DNA of 64,000 bases from Halomonas sp. S3-1-1 (GTDB lineage Bacteria; Pseudomonadota; Gammaproteobacteria; Pseudomonadales; Halomonadaceae). Positions within the stretch are counted from its first letter, which is position 1, and every line of letters begins with the position of its first letter. Below are positions 9,187-15,983 of this stretch, piece by piece. Location of the stretch: positions 124,001 to 188,000 of the forward strand of contig NZ_JALGBZ010000003.1 in the NCBI RefSeq assembly GCF_023757625.1. The letters are read 5' to 3'. The notes below the pieces were generated by a model. It worked only from the letters and a program-made list of their open reading frames with translations. It searched no databases and was not told where the DNA came from. The position numbers and the translations under genes are program-made.

Positions 9187-9431
9187 CTAATCAGCGATGC
9201 CACTAAAACCGGGATATTTATATTGCTGGATAAAAGTACCGCCTGACGACGTACGTCTAGCATAATAGAGGTACATGGCGGCTCCCATTTCTAAACTCAA
9301 CGCTTTTAGCTCGTTGGAACGGGCAACGACGCAACCATCGTTGTTGGACAGCGCCCCCATAGGACGGCCTTCCAGAGACGAGTTAAAGACTCGCTCGCAG
9401 AAGAGTTATTAGAGCCATTCAGGGCCATCAT
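9187..9431 (-). pseudogene. umuC: umuC remnant (DNA polymerase V catalytic subunit)
   Basis: The minus strand carries only the first tenth or so of a UmuC-type Y-family polymerase. It has a start region ATGATGGCCCTG at 9431 and then, after small indels and a frame change, [34 protein letters not shown] and LEMGAAMY. Similarity ends soon after and the frame stops at 9187. The start overlaps the umuD relic stop by the ATGA pattern of intact umuDC operons. The rest of the gene is missing before the metallo-hydrolase end. Confidence 0.75.
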
Positions 9432-9877
9432 TGCATCGTAACCCCAAGCAAACTATGCAGCACCTGGGTCACGACACATTAAACATGGGGTTCGCGCCCA
9501 TCAATAGGAAGGGGCGGATACGCCGGGTTACTGGCCCGAAGATAGTTGCACTGCCCTATGCGCTCTAATCTTTTTACCGTGAGCTCGCCATTCACAAAGA
9601 TCACAATAATACGTCCAAGTAGCGCTTCAAGGCTGCGATCCACCACCGGCAGGTAGCTATGATGAACGCCATCGATCAGCCTGGAGTCTCACTCAGACCT
9701 TATAAAATAGGTCGCCGCCTAGCGCTTCACAACGCACTGGTGTAAATCCAGATCAGTATCCAGATGGACATCCGCCGGTGACGGAAATCCGGCGCGCGCA
9801 GCACTGGAATAGAGGGGTAAGGGCAGTGAGGCGGACATGGCATCCGCCCAGCCCAACAGTGACACATTCAATGACAT
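9428..9877 (-). pseudogene. umuD: umuD remnant with two nonsense codons
   Basis: A full-length UmuD frame (150 codons) remains readable: start MSLNVSLLGWADAMSASLPL, self-cleavage region ARAGFPSPADVH with the Ala-Gly bond, serine region DSRLIDGVHH, and lysine region VNGELTVKRLERIG. Two in-frame stops interrupt it: TAG before AATYFIR and TGA just before the DS of the active site. No frameshift is needed, so decay is by point mutation and may be recent. UmuD is the S24 peptidase-like SOS protein that partners UmuC. A LexA-like box lies upstream. Confidence 0.85.
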
Positions 9878-9896
9878 GATATCCTCTTTATGATTT

Positions 9897-9912
9897 CTGT
9901 ATGTATAAACGG
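9897..9912 (-). promoter_or_regulatory. LexA-like SOS box upstream of umuD relic
   Basis: CTGTATGTATAAACGG reads CTG-N10-CGG, one base from the CTG-N10-CAG LexA consensus with an AT-rich centre. It sits 20 bases upstream of the umuD start codon, where SOS boxes of umuDC operons lie. Confidence 0.6.
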
Positions 9913-10032
9913 TATCAGTAAAGAAACCTGGTGAATCAACTATTCAGGGGTCAAAACCAAAAAATTACAGACCTATATCACTCCCATGAATCCATCCCTC
10001 GAATTACCTTGTGATGCATAGGAGTATTGCCC

Positions 10033-10371
10033 ATGCCCCCACCTTGCCAGCAATGTGCTGCTACCCGTCTGATCAATCTCTATACCGCTCAACGCATCGG
10101 TGTTATCAGCGGTTGCGTCGTCGGCGGTGCAATAGGCACCTTTCGCGCCATGGCAGTAACCTCAGAAGCTTCACTGGCCATGGCGCGCTTTCCGCTCGCT
10201 AAACTTCCCACTGCTATGATCGGCGCCGTTACCGGTGGCCGGTCAGGTATCCGGGTCACCTCATCTTTATTCGCCAGTTGGTTACCCCCCGGCGCCGGTA
10301 CGCCCTGGCTGTGCCTTGCCTGTGGGCACGCCTTTCGACAGACCTATCCGCCCCTGGCCGCCGCTCGCTGA
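10033..10371 (+). CDS. Small cysteine-pair protein of unknown function
   Basis: 112 residues, start ATG at 10033 with GGAG seven bases upstream. An N-terminal CQQC (residues 5-8) and a C-terminal CLACGH could together form a zinc ribbon. Between them is a Gly/Ala-rich stretch (ISGCVVGGAIG) that could be a short membrane or glycine-zipper segment. I do not recognise the family. It comes first in the DUF932-ERF-YqaJ-RadC module, which is typical of plasmids and integrative elements, and ends 38 bases before a strong terminator. Confidence 0.55.
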   Translation: MPPPCQQCAATRLINLYTAQRIGVISGCVVGGAIGTFRAMAVTSEASLAMARFPLAKLPTAMIGAVTGGRSGIRVTSSLFASWLPPGAGTPWLCLACGHAFRQTYPPLAAAR

Positions 10372-10408
10372 GGCACACCTGACGGATATTACCTTTCACT
10401 TACCCCAT

Positions 10409-10436
10409 AGCGCTGACAAATGTCAGCGCTTTTTTT
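10409..10436 (+). terminator. Terminator just before the DUF932 gene
   Basis: A perfect 10-bp stem (AGCGCTGACA and its complement), two-base gap, then TTTTTT. The next start codon is only 18 bases beyond the T-run. Confidence 0.85.
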
Positions 10437-10454
10437 ATGTCTGGAGACTCACTC

Positions 10455-11423
10455 ATGGCACATCTCGTTGAACAAATGGCTTACGTCGGTACGACCCCCT
10501 GGCACGGCCTGGGGCAGCAGCTGTCTCGTCAGCAACCGCTCGAGGTCTGGCAGCAGCAGGCCGGTATGAACTGGCATATCGAGGAAGCCCCGGTGCGCTT
10601 TATCGCGGAAGGCGCGAGCCACCTGGGCAGTATCCACTCGTTCCCTGAGCAGAAAGTGCTCTACCGCTCGGATACCAAGGCGCCGCTGTCGGTAGTGTCC
10701 CAGCGCTACAAAGTGGTACAGCCGGAAGAGATTCTGGAGTTTTACCGTGATCTGACCGAGTACGCCGGGTATGAGCTTGAAACCGCCGGGGTGCTTAAAG
10801 GCGGGCGCAAATTCTGGGCGTTGGCGCGCAGTGGCTTGAGTACCTCGCTGAAAGGTCAGGATGAGGTGAACGACTACCTGCTGTTGGCAACGTCCTGTGA
10901 CGGCACGCTGGCGACCATGGCGACCCCCACCACGGTGCGCGTGGTGTGCAATAACACGCTGCAGATTGCCGTCGATGGTGCATCCCAAGCAGTGAAGGTG
11001 CCCCACCGGTCGGAGTTTGATCCTCGTGCGGTGAAAAGCCAACTGGGCATTTCGGTCTCGCAATGGAATGACTTCATGTACCGCATGAAGGCGTTAGCGG
11101 AACGCAAGATAGATCATCGAGAGGCGCAGCAGTATTTTCAGTCGGTGCTCTGCGGGATCGACAAGCCGATCGACGATCCTTCACGGCTGCCCAACTACCG
11201 GGCGCTTAACAAGGTACAGACGCTCTACCACGGCGAAGGCCGTGGCTCGCACCTTGATACGGCTAAAGACACCGCTTGGGGTCTGCTCAATGCGGTGACC
11301 GAGTACGTGGATCATGACAAGCGTGCGCGCAGCAACGATACGCGCCTGGATTCCGCGTGGTTTGGACAAGGGGCGCAGCTAAAGCAGGAAGCACTACAAA
11401 CGGCCCTGGAACTGGTGAGCTGA
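10455..11423 (+). CDS. DUF932 phage/plasmid-like protein
   Basis: 322 residues. The start MAHLVEQMAYVGTTPWHGLG and the blocks LYRSDTKAPLSVVSQRYKVV and TTVRVVCNNTLQIA are typical of the DUF932/TIGR03299 family found on plasmids, phages and integrative elements. The family's biochemical role is not established. The ATG at 10455 has GGAGA nearby; an in-frame start 18 bases earlier would begin inside the terminator. It probably belongs functionally with the ERF and exonuclease genes downstream. Confidence 0.85.
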   Translation: MAHLVEQMAYVGTTPWHGLGQQLSRQQPLEVWQQQAGMNWHIEEAPVRFIAEGASHLGSIHSFPEQKVLYRSDTKAPLSVVSQRYKVVQPEEILEFYRDLTEYAGYELETAGVLKGGRKFWALARSGLSTSLKGQDEVNDYLLLATSCDGTLATMATPTTVRVVCNNTLQIAVDGASQAVKVPHRSEFDPRAVKSQLGISVSQWNDFMYRMKALAERKIDHREAQQYFQSVLCGIDKPIDDPSRLPNYRALNKVQTLYHGEGRGSHLDTAKDTAWGLLNAVTEYVDHDKRARSNDTRLDSAWFGQGAQLKQEALQTALELVS

Positions 11424-11424
11424 C

Positions 11425-11487
11425 ATGCTGCTTTTAATCGTTCTACTGCTTATTGTCCTGTTTTTTATTCTGCCCCCCATTGGATAG
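11425..11487 (+). CDS. 20-residue hydrophobic peptide (possible)
   Basis: A start codon one base after the DUF932 stop opens a 20-codon frame, MLLLIVLLLIVLFFILPPIG, that is one uninterrupted membrane helix. It ends seven bases before a terminator. The ribosome site would be the weak GGTGAG of the previous gene end, so translation would be coupled. It could be a real micro-protein or chance; the position exactly between stop and terminator favours a gene. Confidence 0.4.
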   Translation: MLLLIVLLLIVLFFILPPIG

Positions 11488-11493
11488 CGCGAT

Positions 11494-11522
11494 AAGCCCG
11501 GCCCTGACAGGCCGGGCTTTTT
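11494..11522 (+). terminator. Rho-independent terminator
   Basis: AAGCCCGGCC and its complement form a 10-bp stem around CTGACA, followed by a short T-run. The next gene's AGGAG begins about ten bases later. Confidence 0.85.
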
Positions 11523-11543
11523 GCCTTTTACGAGGAGTACCCC

Positions 11544-11714
11544 ATGAGTTTTCCTGATCCCGATCTGGATATGGCACTGACGCAACTGACCGAACGGCTG
11601 CTAGACAAGGATCAAACCTGCGCCGAGACGTACGTAATGGCAAAAGGACAGCTGTATCGCACGGAGCTGCGTCTACACCCCATTCACCCGCGCGAGCTGC
11701 CCGCTGATTTTTAA
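11544..11714 (+). CDS. Small hypothetical protein, 56 residues
   Basis: ATG at 11544 preceded by GAGGAG at good distance; ends TAA at 11712-11714, 22 bases before the ERF gene. The protein (start MSFPDPDLDMALTQLTERLL) is acidic at the N-terminus with a helical middle. I do not recognise it. Placement between a terminator and the ERF gene, with a strong ribosome site, supports a real gene, possibly an accessory of the recombination module. Confidence 0.6.
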   Translation: MSFPDPDLDMALTQLTERLLDKDQTCAETYVMAKGQLYRTELRLHPIHPRELPADF

Positions 11715-11736
11715 CCCCTATTGAAGGAGCCTTGTC

Positions 11737-12495
11737 ATGGCCACCAAAACCAATGTGGTAAATCACGAGGCGTCTGCCGCCTCTTCACTACAAGCCGTAC
11801 CTAGCACACCTACTCCCCATCTCGCGGACAGCACGGCCATTATTCAGGTGATCGAGCGAGCCGCCCTCAACCCGGACGTCGATATCGACAAGATGGAGCG
11901 CTTGCTACAGATGCAGGAACGGGTCATGGATCGCCAGGCTTTGATGGCCTATAGCGCGGCCATGGCGGCTATGCAGACCGAGCTGCCCAGCATCGAGGAG
12001 CGCGGGCAAACCAACAACGGCTTCTACGCCACGCTGGAGGATATCGTCGATACCGTGCGGCCGATTATGCAGAAGCACGGCTTTGCGGTGAGCTTTCGTA
12101 TTCAAACGCAGGAACGCGGCATTCAGATCACCGGCGTGCTGATGCACAAGGACGGCCACCGGGAAGAGACCAGCATGCTGCTCCCAGCCGATGTGAGTGG
12201 CAACAAGAATGCCGTACAGGCGTTTGGATCGTCCACTAGTTACGGCAAGCGCTACGTACTGTGCGCCTTGCTCAATATCACCACACGCGGGCAAGACGAT
12301 AATGGCCAGACCAGTACACGAGCAGTCGTGAAGAGGGTTACGGCGTTTCAGGCGGGGCAGATTCAGCGTTTGATCAGCCAATGTCCAGGCACCACCCAAG
12401 AGTGGTTCAGCGGCAAATACGGCGCTGCGGTTCAGGTGCCTCAGGCAGATTTCGACAAGCTCCGCGCATCCCTCACCAAGCGAGCCGTGAAATAG
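11737..12495 (+). CDS. ERF-family single-strand annealing protein
   Basis: 252 residues. The ERF signature is clear in residues about 70-190: AMAAMQTELPSIEERG, NGFYATLEDIVDTVRPIM, VLMHKDGHREETSMLLPAD and GSSTSYGKRYVLCALLNI. ERF proteins are phage recombinases of the Rad52/RecT type that anneal single strands. With the YqaJ exonuclease 38 bases downstream it makes a complete exonuclease-annealase pair like lambda Exo-Beta. The ATG at 11737 has AAGGAG upstream. The N-terminal 35 residues are a low-complexity Ala/Ser/Pro leader. Confidence 0.9.
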   Translation: MATKTNVVNHEASAASSLQAVPSTPTPHLADSTAIIQVIERAALNPDVDIDKMERLLQMQERVMDRQALMAYSAAMAAMQTELPSIEERGQTNNGFYATLEDIVDTVRPIMQKHGFAVSFRIQTQERGIQITGVLMHKDGHREETSMLLPADVSGNKNAVQAFGSSTSYGKRYVLCALLNITTRGQDDNGQTSTRAVVKRVTAFQAGQIQRLISQCPGTTQEWFSGKYGAAVQVPQADFDKLRASLTKRAVK

Positions 12496-12533
12496 CGGCG
12501 CAGCCTGCTCACTCACCGCCTACAGGAGGCGTT

Positions 12534-13145
12534 ATGAAGATACTCACCATGCCACAAGGCTCTCCTGAGTGGCTGGCGGCGCGTCTTGGGCGCGTCACTA
12601 TGTCGGAACTCAAAGCATTGCTGGTAAATGGCAAAGGCCCAGGCGGGTTGGGTACCGGAGCCATCACCTACATGCACCAGTTGATCGGCGAGCGTATGAC
12701 CGGAGAGCTGGCCGAGCCGTTTCAAGGCAATGCCCACACCAAGCGGGGGCAGGAGCTAGAGAGCGTCGCCCGCTCACTGTATCGCGATATGACTGGCGCA
12801 CCGAAGCCTAAAGAAGTGGGCCTGATCCTCAACCACAACGTAGGCTACTCACCGGATAGCTTGATTGGCAAAAACGGCCTGTTGGAGATCAAGACCAAGC
12901 TGCCCAAGTTCCAGATTGAGGTGCTGCTCAGTGGGGAAATACCCGACGAACACGTGCCCCAATGCCAGGGTGGGCTCTGGGTCAGTGAACGGGAATGGAT
13001 CGACTTTGTGAGCTACTGGCCTGGAATGCCGCTGTTTGTGAAACGTGCCTACCGAGACGAGGCTCTGATCCGCACGATTGCCGAGCGGGTTGAGGCCTTT
13101 CATGAAGAGATGGAGCGGCGCATCAGCCAAGTGATGGCCGCGTGA
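12534..13145 (+). CDS. YqaJ/lambda-type exonuclease
   Basis: 203 residues of the YqaJ viral recombinase family, a 5'-3' double-strand DNA exonuclease with the PD-(D/E)xK fold. Key blocks are QGSPEWLAARLGRVTMSEL at the N-terminus, GYSPDSLIG (Asp) and LLEIKTKLP (ExK), then VPQCQGGLWVSEREW. ATG at 12534 with AGGAGG upstream. It resects ends for the annealing protein upstream. A terminator follows the gene. Confidence 0.9.
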   Translation: MKILTMPQGSPEWLAARLGRVTMSELKALLVNGKGPGGLGTGAITYMHQLIGERMTGELAEPFQGNAHTKRGQELESVARSLYRDMTGAPKPKEVGLILNHNVGYSPDSLIGKNGLLEIKTKLPKFQIEVLLSGEIPDEHVPQCQGGLWVSEREWIDFVSYWPGMPLFVKRAYRDEALIRTIAERVEAFHEEMERRISQVMAA

Positions 13146-13187
13146 CTCATCCGCTGAACCACAATACACATCCACTATTAACGACAT

Positions 13188-13225
13188 AGATGCCGGGGCC
13201 ACCACCCCGGCATCTTTATTTTTTT
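13188..13225 (+). terminator. Terminator just before radC
   Basis: Stem AGATGCCGGGG with its complement, loop CCACCA, then TTATTTTTTT. The GGAGG of the next gene starts at the very next base. Confidence 0.92.
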
Positions 13226-13235
13226 GGAGGTCATC

Positions 13236-13733
13236 ATGCCCCATAGCAAACTCAAAGCCGGTGAAGTGGCGGGCACCTACTTAGTCACTTCGCCGGTTAC
13301 TGAAACCGACATCATCACCATGGCCAAGCGCTTCGCACGCCGCAAGCTCGCTAAAGGCCTCAAGATTACCCTGCCTTCGCAGGCCTTCGAGCACCTGCAA
13401 TTATTGCTGCAAGACTACGAGCATGAGGTGTTCAGCGTCTTATTCCTGGATAGCCAGCACCGCGTTATCCGTTTTGAAGAGCTTTTTCGTGGCACCATCG
13501 ACACCGCAAGCGTTTACCCACGCGAAGTGCTGAAAGCCGCGCTGGCCTACAACGCCGCTGCCGTCATTCTGGTGCATAACCATCCTAGTGGTGACCCTGA
13601 ACCCAGCGATTCAGATAGGCGAATCACTGAGCGCCTGAAGGAAGTCCTGGGGCTGATGGATATCAAGGTAATTGATCATGTAGTGGTGGGAAGCGATGGA
13701 TGCACGTCGTTCGCAGAAAAGGGGTATTTGTAA
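13236..13733 (+). CDS. radC: RadC-family JAMM protein of mobile elements
   Basis: 165 residues. The JAMM metal-binding motif is complete (ILVHNHPSGDPEPSDSD, near residue 110-126), with RFEELFRGTIDTASVYPREV before it. It lacks the longer N-terminal region of chromosomal RadC and matches the short copies on plasmids and integrative elements. Their role is unproven; a link to DNA processing is assumed from context. ATG at 13236 with GGAGG upstream; an alternative start 12 bases earlier lies inside the ribosome site. Confidence 0.88.
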   Translation: MPHSKLKAGEVAGTYLVTSPVTETDIITMAKRFARRKLAKGLKITLPSQAFEHLQLLLQDYEHEVFSVLFLDSQHRVIRFEELFRGTIDTASVYPREVLKAALAYNAAAVILVHNHPSGDPEPSDSDRRITERLKEVLGLMDIKVIDHVVVGSDGCTSFAEKGYL

Positions 13734-13755
13734 CTGATTAACTCTAAATTTGGTG

Positions 13756-13772
13756 CCGCTCCTGGGGAGCGG
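13756..13772 (+). terminator. Weak hairpin after radC
   Basis: CCGCTCC-TGG-GGAGCGG stem-loop 23 bases after the radC stop. The nearest T-run begins about 20 bases later, so termination here is uncertain. Confidence 0.35.
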
Positions 13773-13864
13773 TTCCCCTTCATTGGGCTGTATTTTTTTG
13801 GCTAATATTCATAACAGACATGAAGCCTTTTGCCTGCTCTAGGGCGTTATCTTAAGCACCATAT

Positions 13865-14353
13865 TTACCGCCATCGGCCTAGTCGTTGATGGCAATCGTA
13901 TTCCGGTAGCCTGGCACCCGCTTTTAGCATCGATTCCAAAGCGTCGGCCAGTTGGCTTGGCGAAAGAAGGGCATGAGCCTCCAGCTCATCTAATATCCAA
14001 AGTACACCACGAACCTCCAACTGGCTTTGTTGCCCTGATTTCCTGAGCGCTCCGTCATTGGTTAGCAGCGTCCAACCTCTTTCCTTGGCTAGGAAGTAGC
14101 ACGACACATCCGCTAGTGAGGAATTGCCCAATGTTTGGCGTAGCGTAAAAAGTGTCGCTACCTCATCGCCGTTGAATGCTTCAACCGCAAGCCCCAAGCC
14201 TGTCAGTTCCTTACCAGGGGGCTTTTTCAGCTCTCGCCACACAAAGTCGGTGGTTACGAACTGGTGAGGTAGAGAAAACACGGTTTCAAGCAGGCCACTG
14301 CGGTGTAGATCGATCCAGATATTGGTATCAGATACAAGAATTTTCGCGGGCAT
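13865..14353 (-). CDS. PIN-domain protein, probable RNase toxin
   Basis: 162 residues with the PIN nuclease pattern: VSDTNIWIDLH (first Asp, residues 8-12), TDFVWREL (Glu), LADVSCYFLAKE and LLTNDGALRK (further Asp residues). PIN proteins cut RNA with divalent metal and are often toxins. The start at 14353 (MPAKILVSD) lies inside the end of the upstream HTH-ImmA gene, a 26-base overlap that points to coupled translation. The upstream partner would then regulate or neutralise it. The C-terminal 40 residues (LADALESMLKAGARLPEYD) are outside the PIN core. Confidence 0.75.
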   Translation of the reverse strand: MPAKILVSDTNIWIDLHRSGLLETVFSLPHQFVTTDFVWRELKKPPGKELTGLGLAVEAFNGDEVATLFTLRQTLGNSSLADVSCYFLAKERGWTLLTNDGALRKSGQQSQLEVRGVLWILDELEAHALLSPSQLADALESMLKAGARLPEYDCHQRLGRWR

Positions 14354-15419
14354 GCTCACCGTCACCTGCCTGTCCGTTTGCCATGATCTCCTCGATCTCA
14401 CCGAGGCTTGTACTAAGCAACTCCGCTGCTCTTGAAGGAGTGACCAGCCCTTCTGCTAGTGCCCTGTAAACCAACTGCTTCAGGCGATAGGATTTTTCAG
14501 GGTCTAGCCGACCAGGCTCATTTTTTTTGAACCCCTGCATCGACCATAAGCGAAAAGTATTCTGATAGAAGTTCGAGTTAACGATATCCAGGTCATATAA
14601 CCGGCGCAAAGTGGCTTGAATAGAAATCCCCCACTCCTCCTTGGCCAACAGAAATTCCTGGAACAGTACCCGCTTGCGGTGCTCACCAAAGGTGATGCGT
14701 ACTTGGCTAGCAGGGAACAGAAACGCCCCGGCAAAGCGGTGGCACCAGTTTTCTTCATCACGAGTGCCATGAAGCTCCTCAGGCAGTGACATCACCAAAT
14801 GTCCTAGCTCATGGGCGAGGTTAAAACGCTGGCGTTCACCAGGACGCTCGGTGTTACTGACGATAACAGCATCCGCGCCATTATTGACGAGAGCGCACAG
14901 CCCATCGAATTTCTCGTGGGCTTGAAGGCTCACTACCTTGATACCTTTTTCTTCCAGAATTTCAGTCAGGTTGGCGATAGGGTTTACCCCTAGCTGCCAA
15001 TCTTCACGCAGTTTATTTGCCGCCTGTTCAACCTCATCAACATTGGACACAGGAAAACGCTGATGCCATTTGGCAAATTCACCAATTAATTGGTCGGTTT
15101 GAAACAGGCTCTCTGCCGCTAAATAGCGTTCTAGGTGCTCACGCACTTGCTCTTTTACGGCTTCTTGTTGGCGTTTTCCGAAGGCGGAGTGCTTACGGAA
15201 GTCTACTTTACCCAGCTCTACTGAGTCTGAGCGGAAAAAATACTCAGGGTTAACCCCAAGCGCGTCCGCCAGTTGGATCAAGCGAGTCGAATTGGGCGCG
15301 TCCTTGCCCTGTTCATATTTCGACAGAGCCTGCTTGGTTATGTCTCCCAGCAGATCGGCTAACTGCTGCAAGGTCATATTCTTGAGGACACGCGCACGAT
15401 GTATACGATCATGCAGCAT
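14328..15419 (-). CDS. HTH-XRE regulator fused to ImmA/IrrE peptidase
   Basis: 363 residues. An XRE helix-turn-helix (residues about 5-60, LQQLADLLGDITKQALSKYE) is joined to an ImmA/IrrE metallopeptidase domain with HELGHLVMSLPEE near residue 198. Such proteins bind their own operator and cleave a partner repressor, or act as antitoxins. Here the gene overlaps the PIN gene, so it is probably the controlling half of a two-gene module. A perfect inverted repeat lies 50 bases upstream. A second protein of the same design is at 21041-22252. Confidence 0.85.
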   Translation of the reverse strand: MLHDRIHRARVLKNMTLQQLADLLGDITKQALSKYEQGKDAPNSTRLIQLADALGVNPEYFFRSDSVELGKVDFRKHSAFGKRQQEAVKEQVREHLERYLAAESLFQTDQLIGEFAKWHQRFPVSNVDEVEQAANKLREDWQLGVNPIANLTEILEEKGIKVVSLQAHEKFDGLCALVNNGADAVIVSNTERPGERQRFNLAHELGHLVMSLPEELHGTRDEENWCHRFAGAFLFPASQVRITFGEHRKRVLFQEFLLAKEEWGISIQATLRRLYDLDIVNSNFYQNTFRLWSMQGFKKNEPGRLDPEKSYRLKQLVYRALAEGLVTPSRAAELLSTSLGEIEEIMANGQAGDGEHARENSCI

Positions 15420-15468
15420 GACTTTCTACCTTATTGTAAGGTGGGTTAAGTTGACAATATGGTGATTG

Positions 15469-15499
15469 GGTTGACACCTGTCAACCTGATATGTAGATT
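15469..15499 (+). promoter_or_regulatory. Operator palindrome over a sigma70 promoter
   Basis: GGTTGACA-CC-TGTCAACC (15469-15486) is a perfect 8-bp inverted repeat. It covers a consensus -35 (TTGACA, 15471-15476) with a -10 TAGATT 17 bases further on, reading rightward. A second half-site, GTTGACA, is at 15450-15456. It lies between the HTH-ImmA gene (left) and the tiny-ORF locus (right), so the HTH protein is the likely ligand and would control both directions. Confidence 0.65.
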
Positions 15500-15504
15500 T
15501 AGAC

Positions 15505-15636
15505 AAAGGAGCACTACATGTAGTGGTTTCTTTCTTAGAAAACTACTACGAGGGAATCAAGGAAGATGAGATGAAGGAAGGATTCCCAGCCAAGGTTGCC
15601 GCCTTGGCTGGGAGGACGCAAAAGAGCAGGACTTAG
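15505..15636 (+). other. Start-stop codon and overlapping 37-codon frame
   Basis: AAAGGAG (15505-15511) is ideally placed, six bases before an ATG (15518-15520) whose next codon is TAG: a minimal start-stop ORF. A GTG (15523-15525) overlaps that stop and opens a 37-codon frame, VVSFLENYYEGIKEDEMKEG and on, ending at 15634-15636. Whether the peptide is made by reinitiation, or the element is regulatory, cannot be decided from sequence. Confidence 0.3.
15585..15612 (+). other. 11-bp perfect RNA hairpin
   Basis: CCCAGCCAAGG-TTGCCG-CCTTGGCTGGG forms a perfect 11-bp stem with a six-base loop. There is no T-run after it, so it is not a classic terminator. It lies about 80 bases inside the transcript expected from the promoter at 15471-15499. 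Confidence 0.55.
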
Positions 15637-15759
15637 CATGGCGGCCCTGTTCTCTTGGCGAGTTGCCATATTCGATAGCATGGCGAAGGTTAATCTTTGC
15701 CTGGCCAAAGGTCAACGAGGCGAAGTTTTTAAGGCCGTGATAGTAGATGGAGGTGATCC

Positions 15760-15879
15760 ATGGGCGTTATTCATGACGACTACGAGATCATTTATCGGCC
15801 TTACATCCGTAAGAACGGGAAAATTATTCGGCCTAAAAACGGCAAGGTATTCCCGATCAAGGTTCGTAAGAAGAAGTAA
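15760..15879 (+). CDS. 39-residue basic protein
   Basis: ATG at 15760 with a very strong GGAGGTGA three bases before it; TAA at 15877-15879, six bases before a terminator. The protein has an acidic start (MGVIHDDYEIIYRPYIRKNG) and a strongly basic C-terminus ending KVRKKK. I do not recognise it. Ribosome site, terminator and tight packing favour a real gene over the overlapping 126-codon frame from about 15599, which has no ribosome site. Confidence 0.6.
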   Translation: MGVIHDDYEIIYRPYIRKNGKIIRPKNGKVFPIKVRKKK

Positions 15880-15884
15880 GCGAT

Positions 15885-15910
15885 ATGGAGGGGGCAATCC
15901 CCTCCATTTT
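15885..15910 (+). terminator. Rho-independent terminator
   Basis: ATGGAGGGG-GCAAT-CCCCTCCAT stem followed by TTT, directly after the 39-residue gene. From here to 15983 I see no further gene. Confidence 0.75.
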
Positions 15911-15983
15911 GCCGTTTACAAGATTCCTGGTTTTTCTGCACCGCAGAGGCATCTACGAGAACGGGTTTTGCGCTAAGGGTTGG

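Noticed and set aside
15599-15976. 126-codon frame over the 39-residue gene
   Set aside because: No ribosome site, runs through the terminator at 15885-15910, and its codons look like an off-frame reading.
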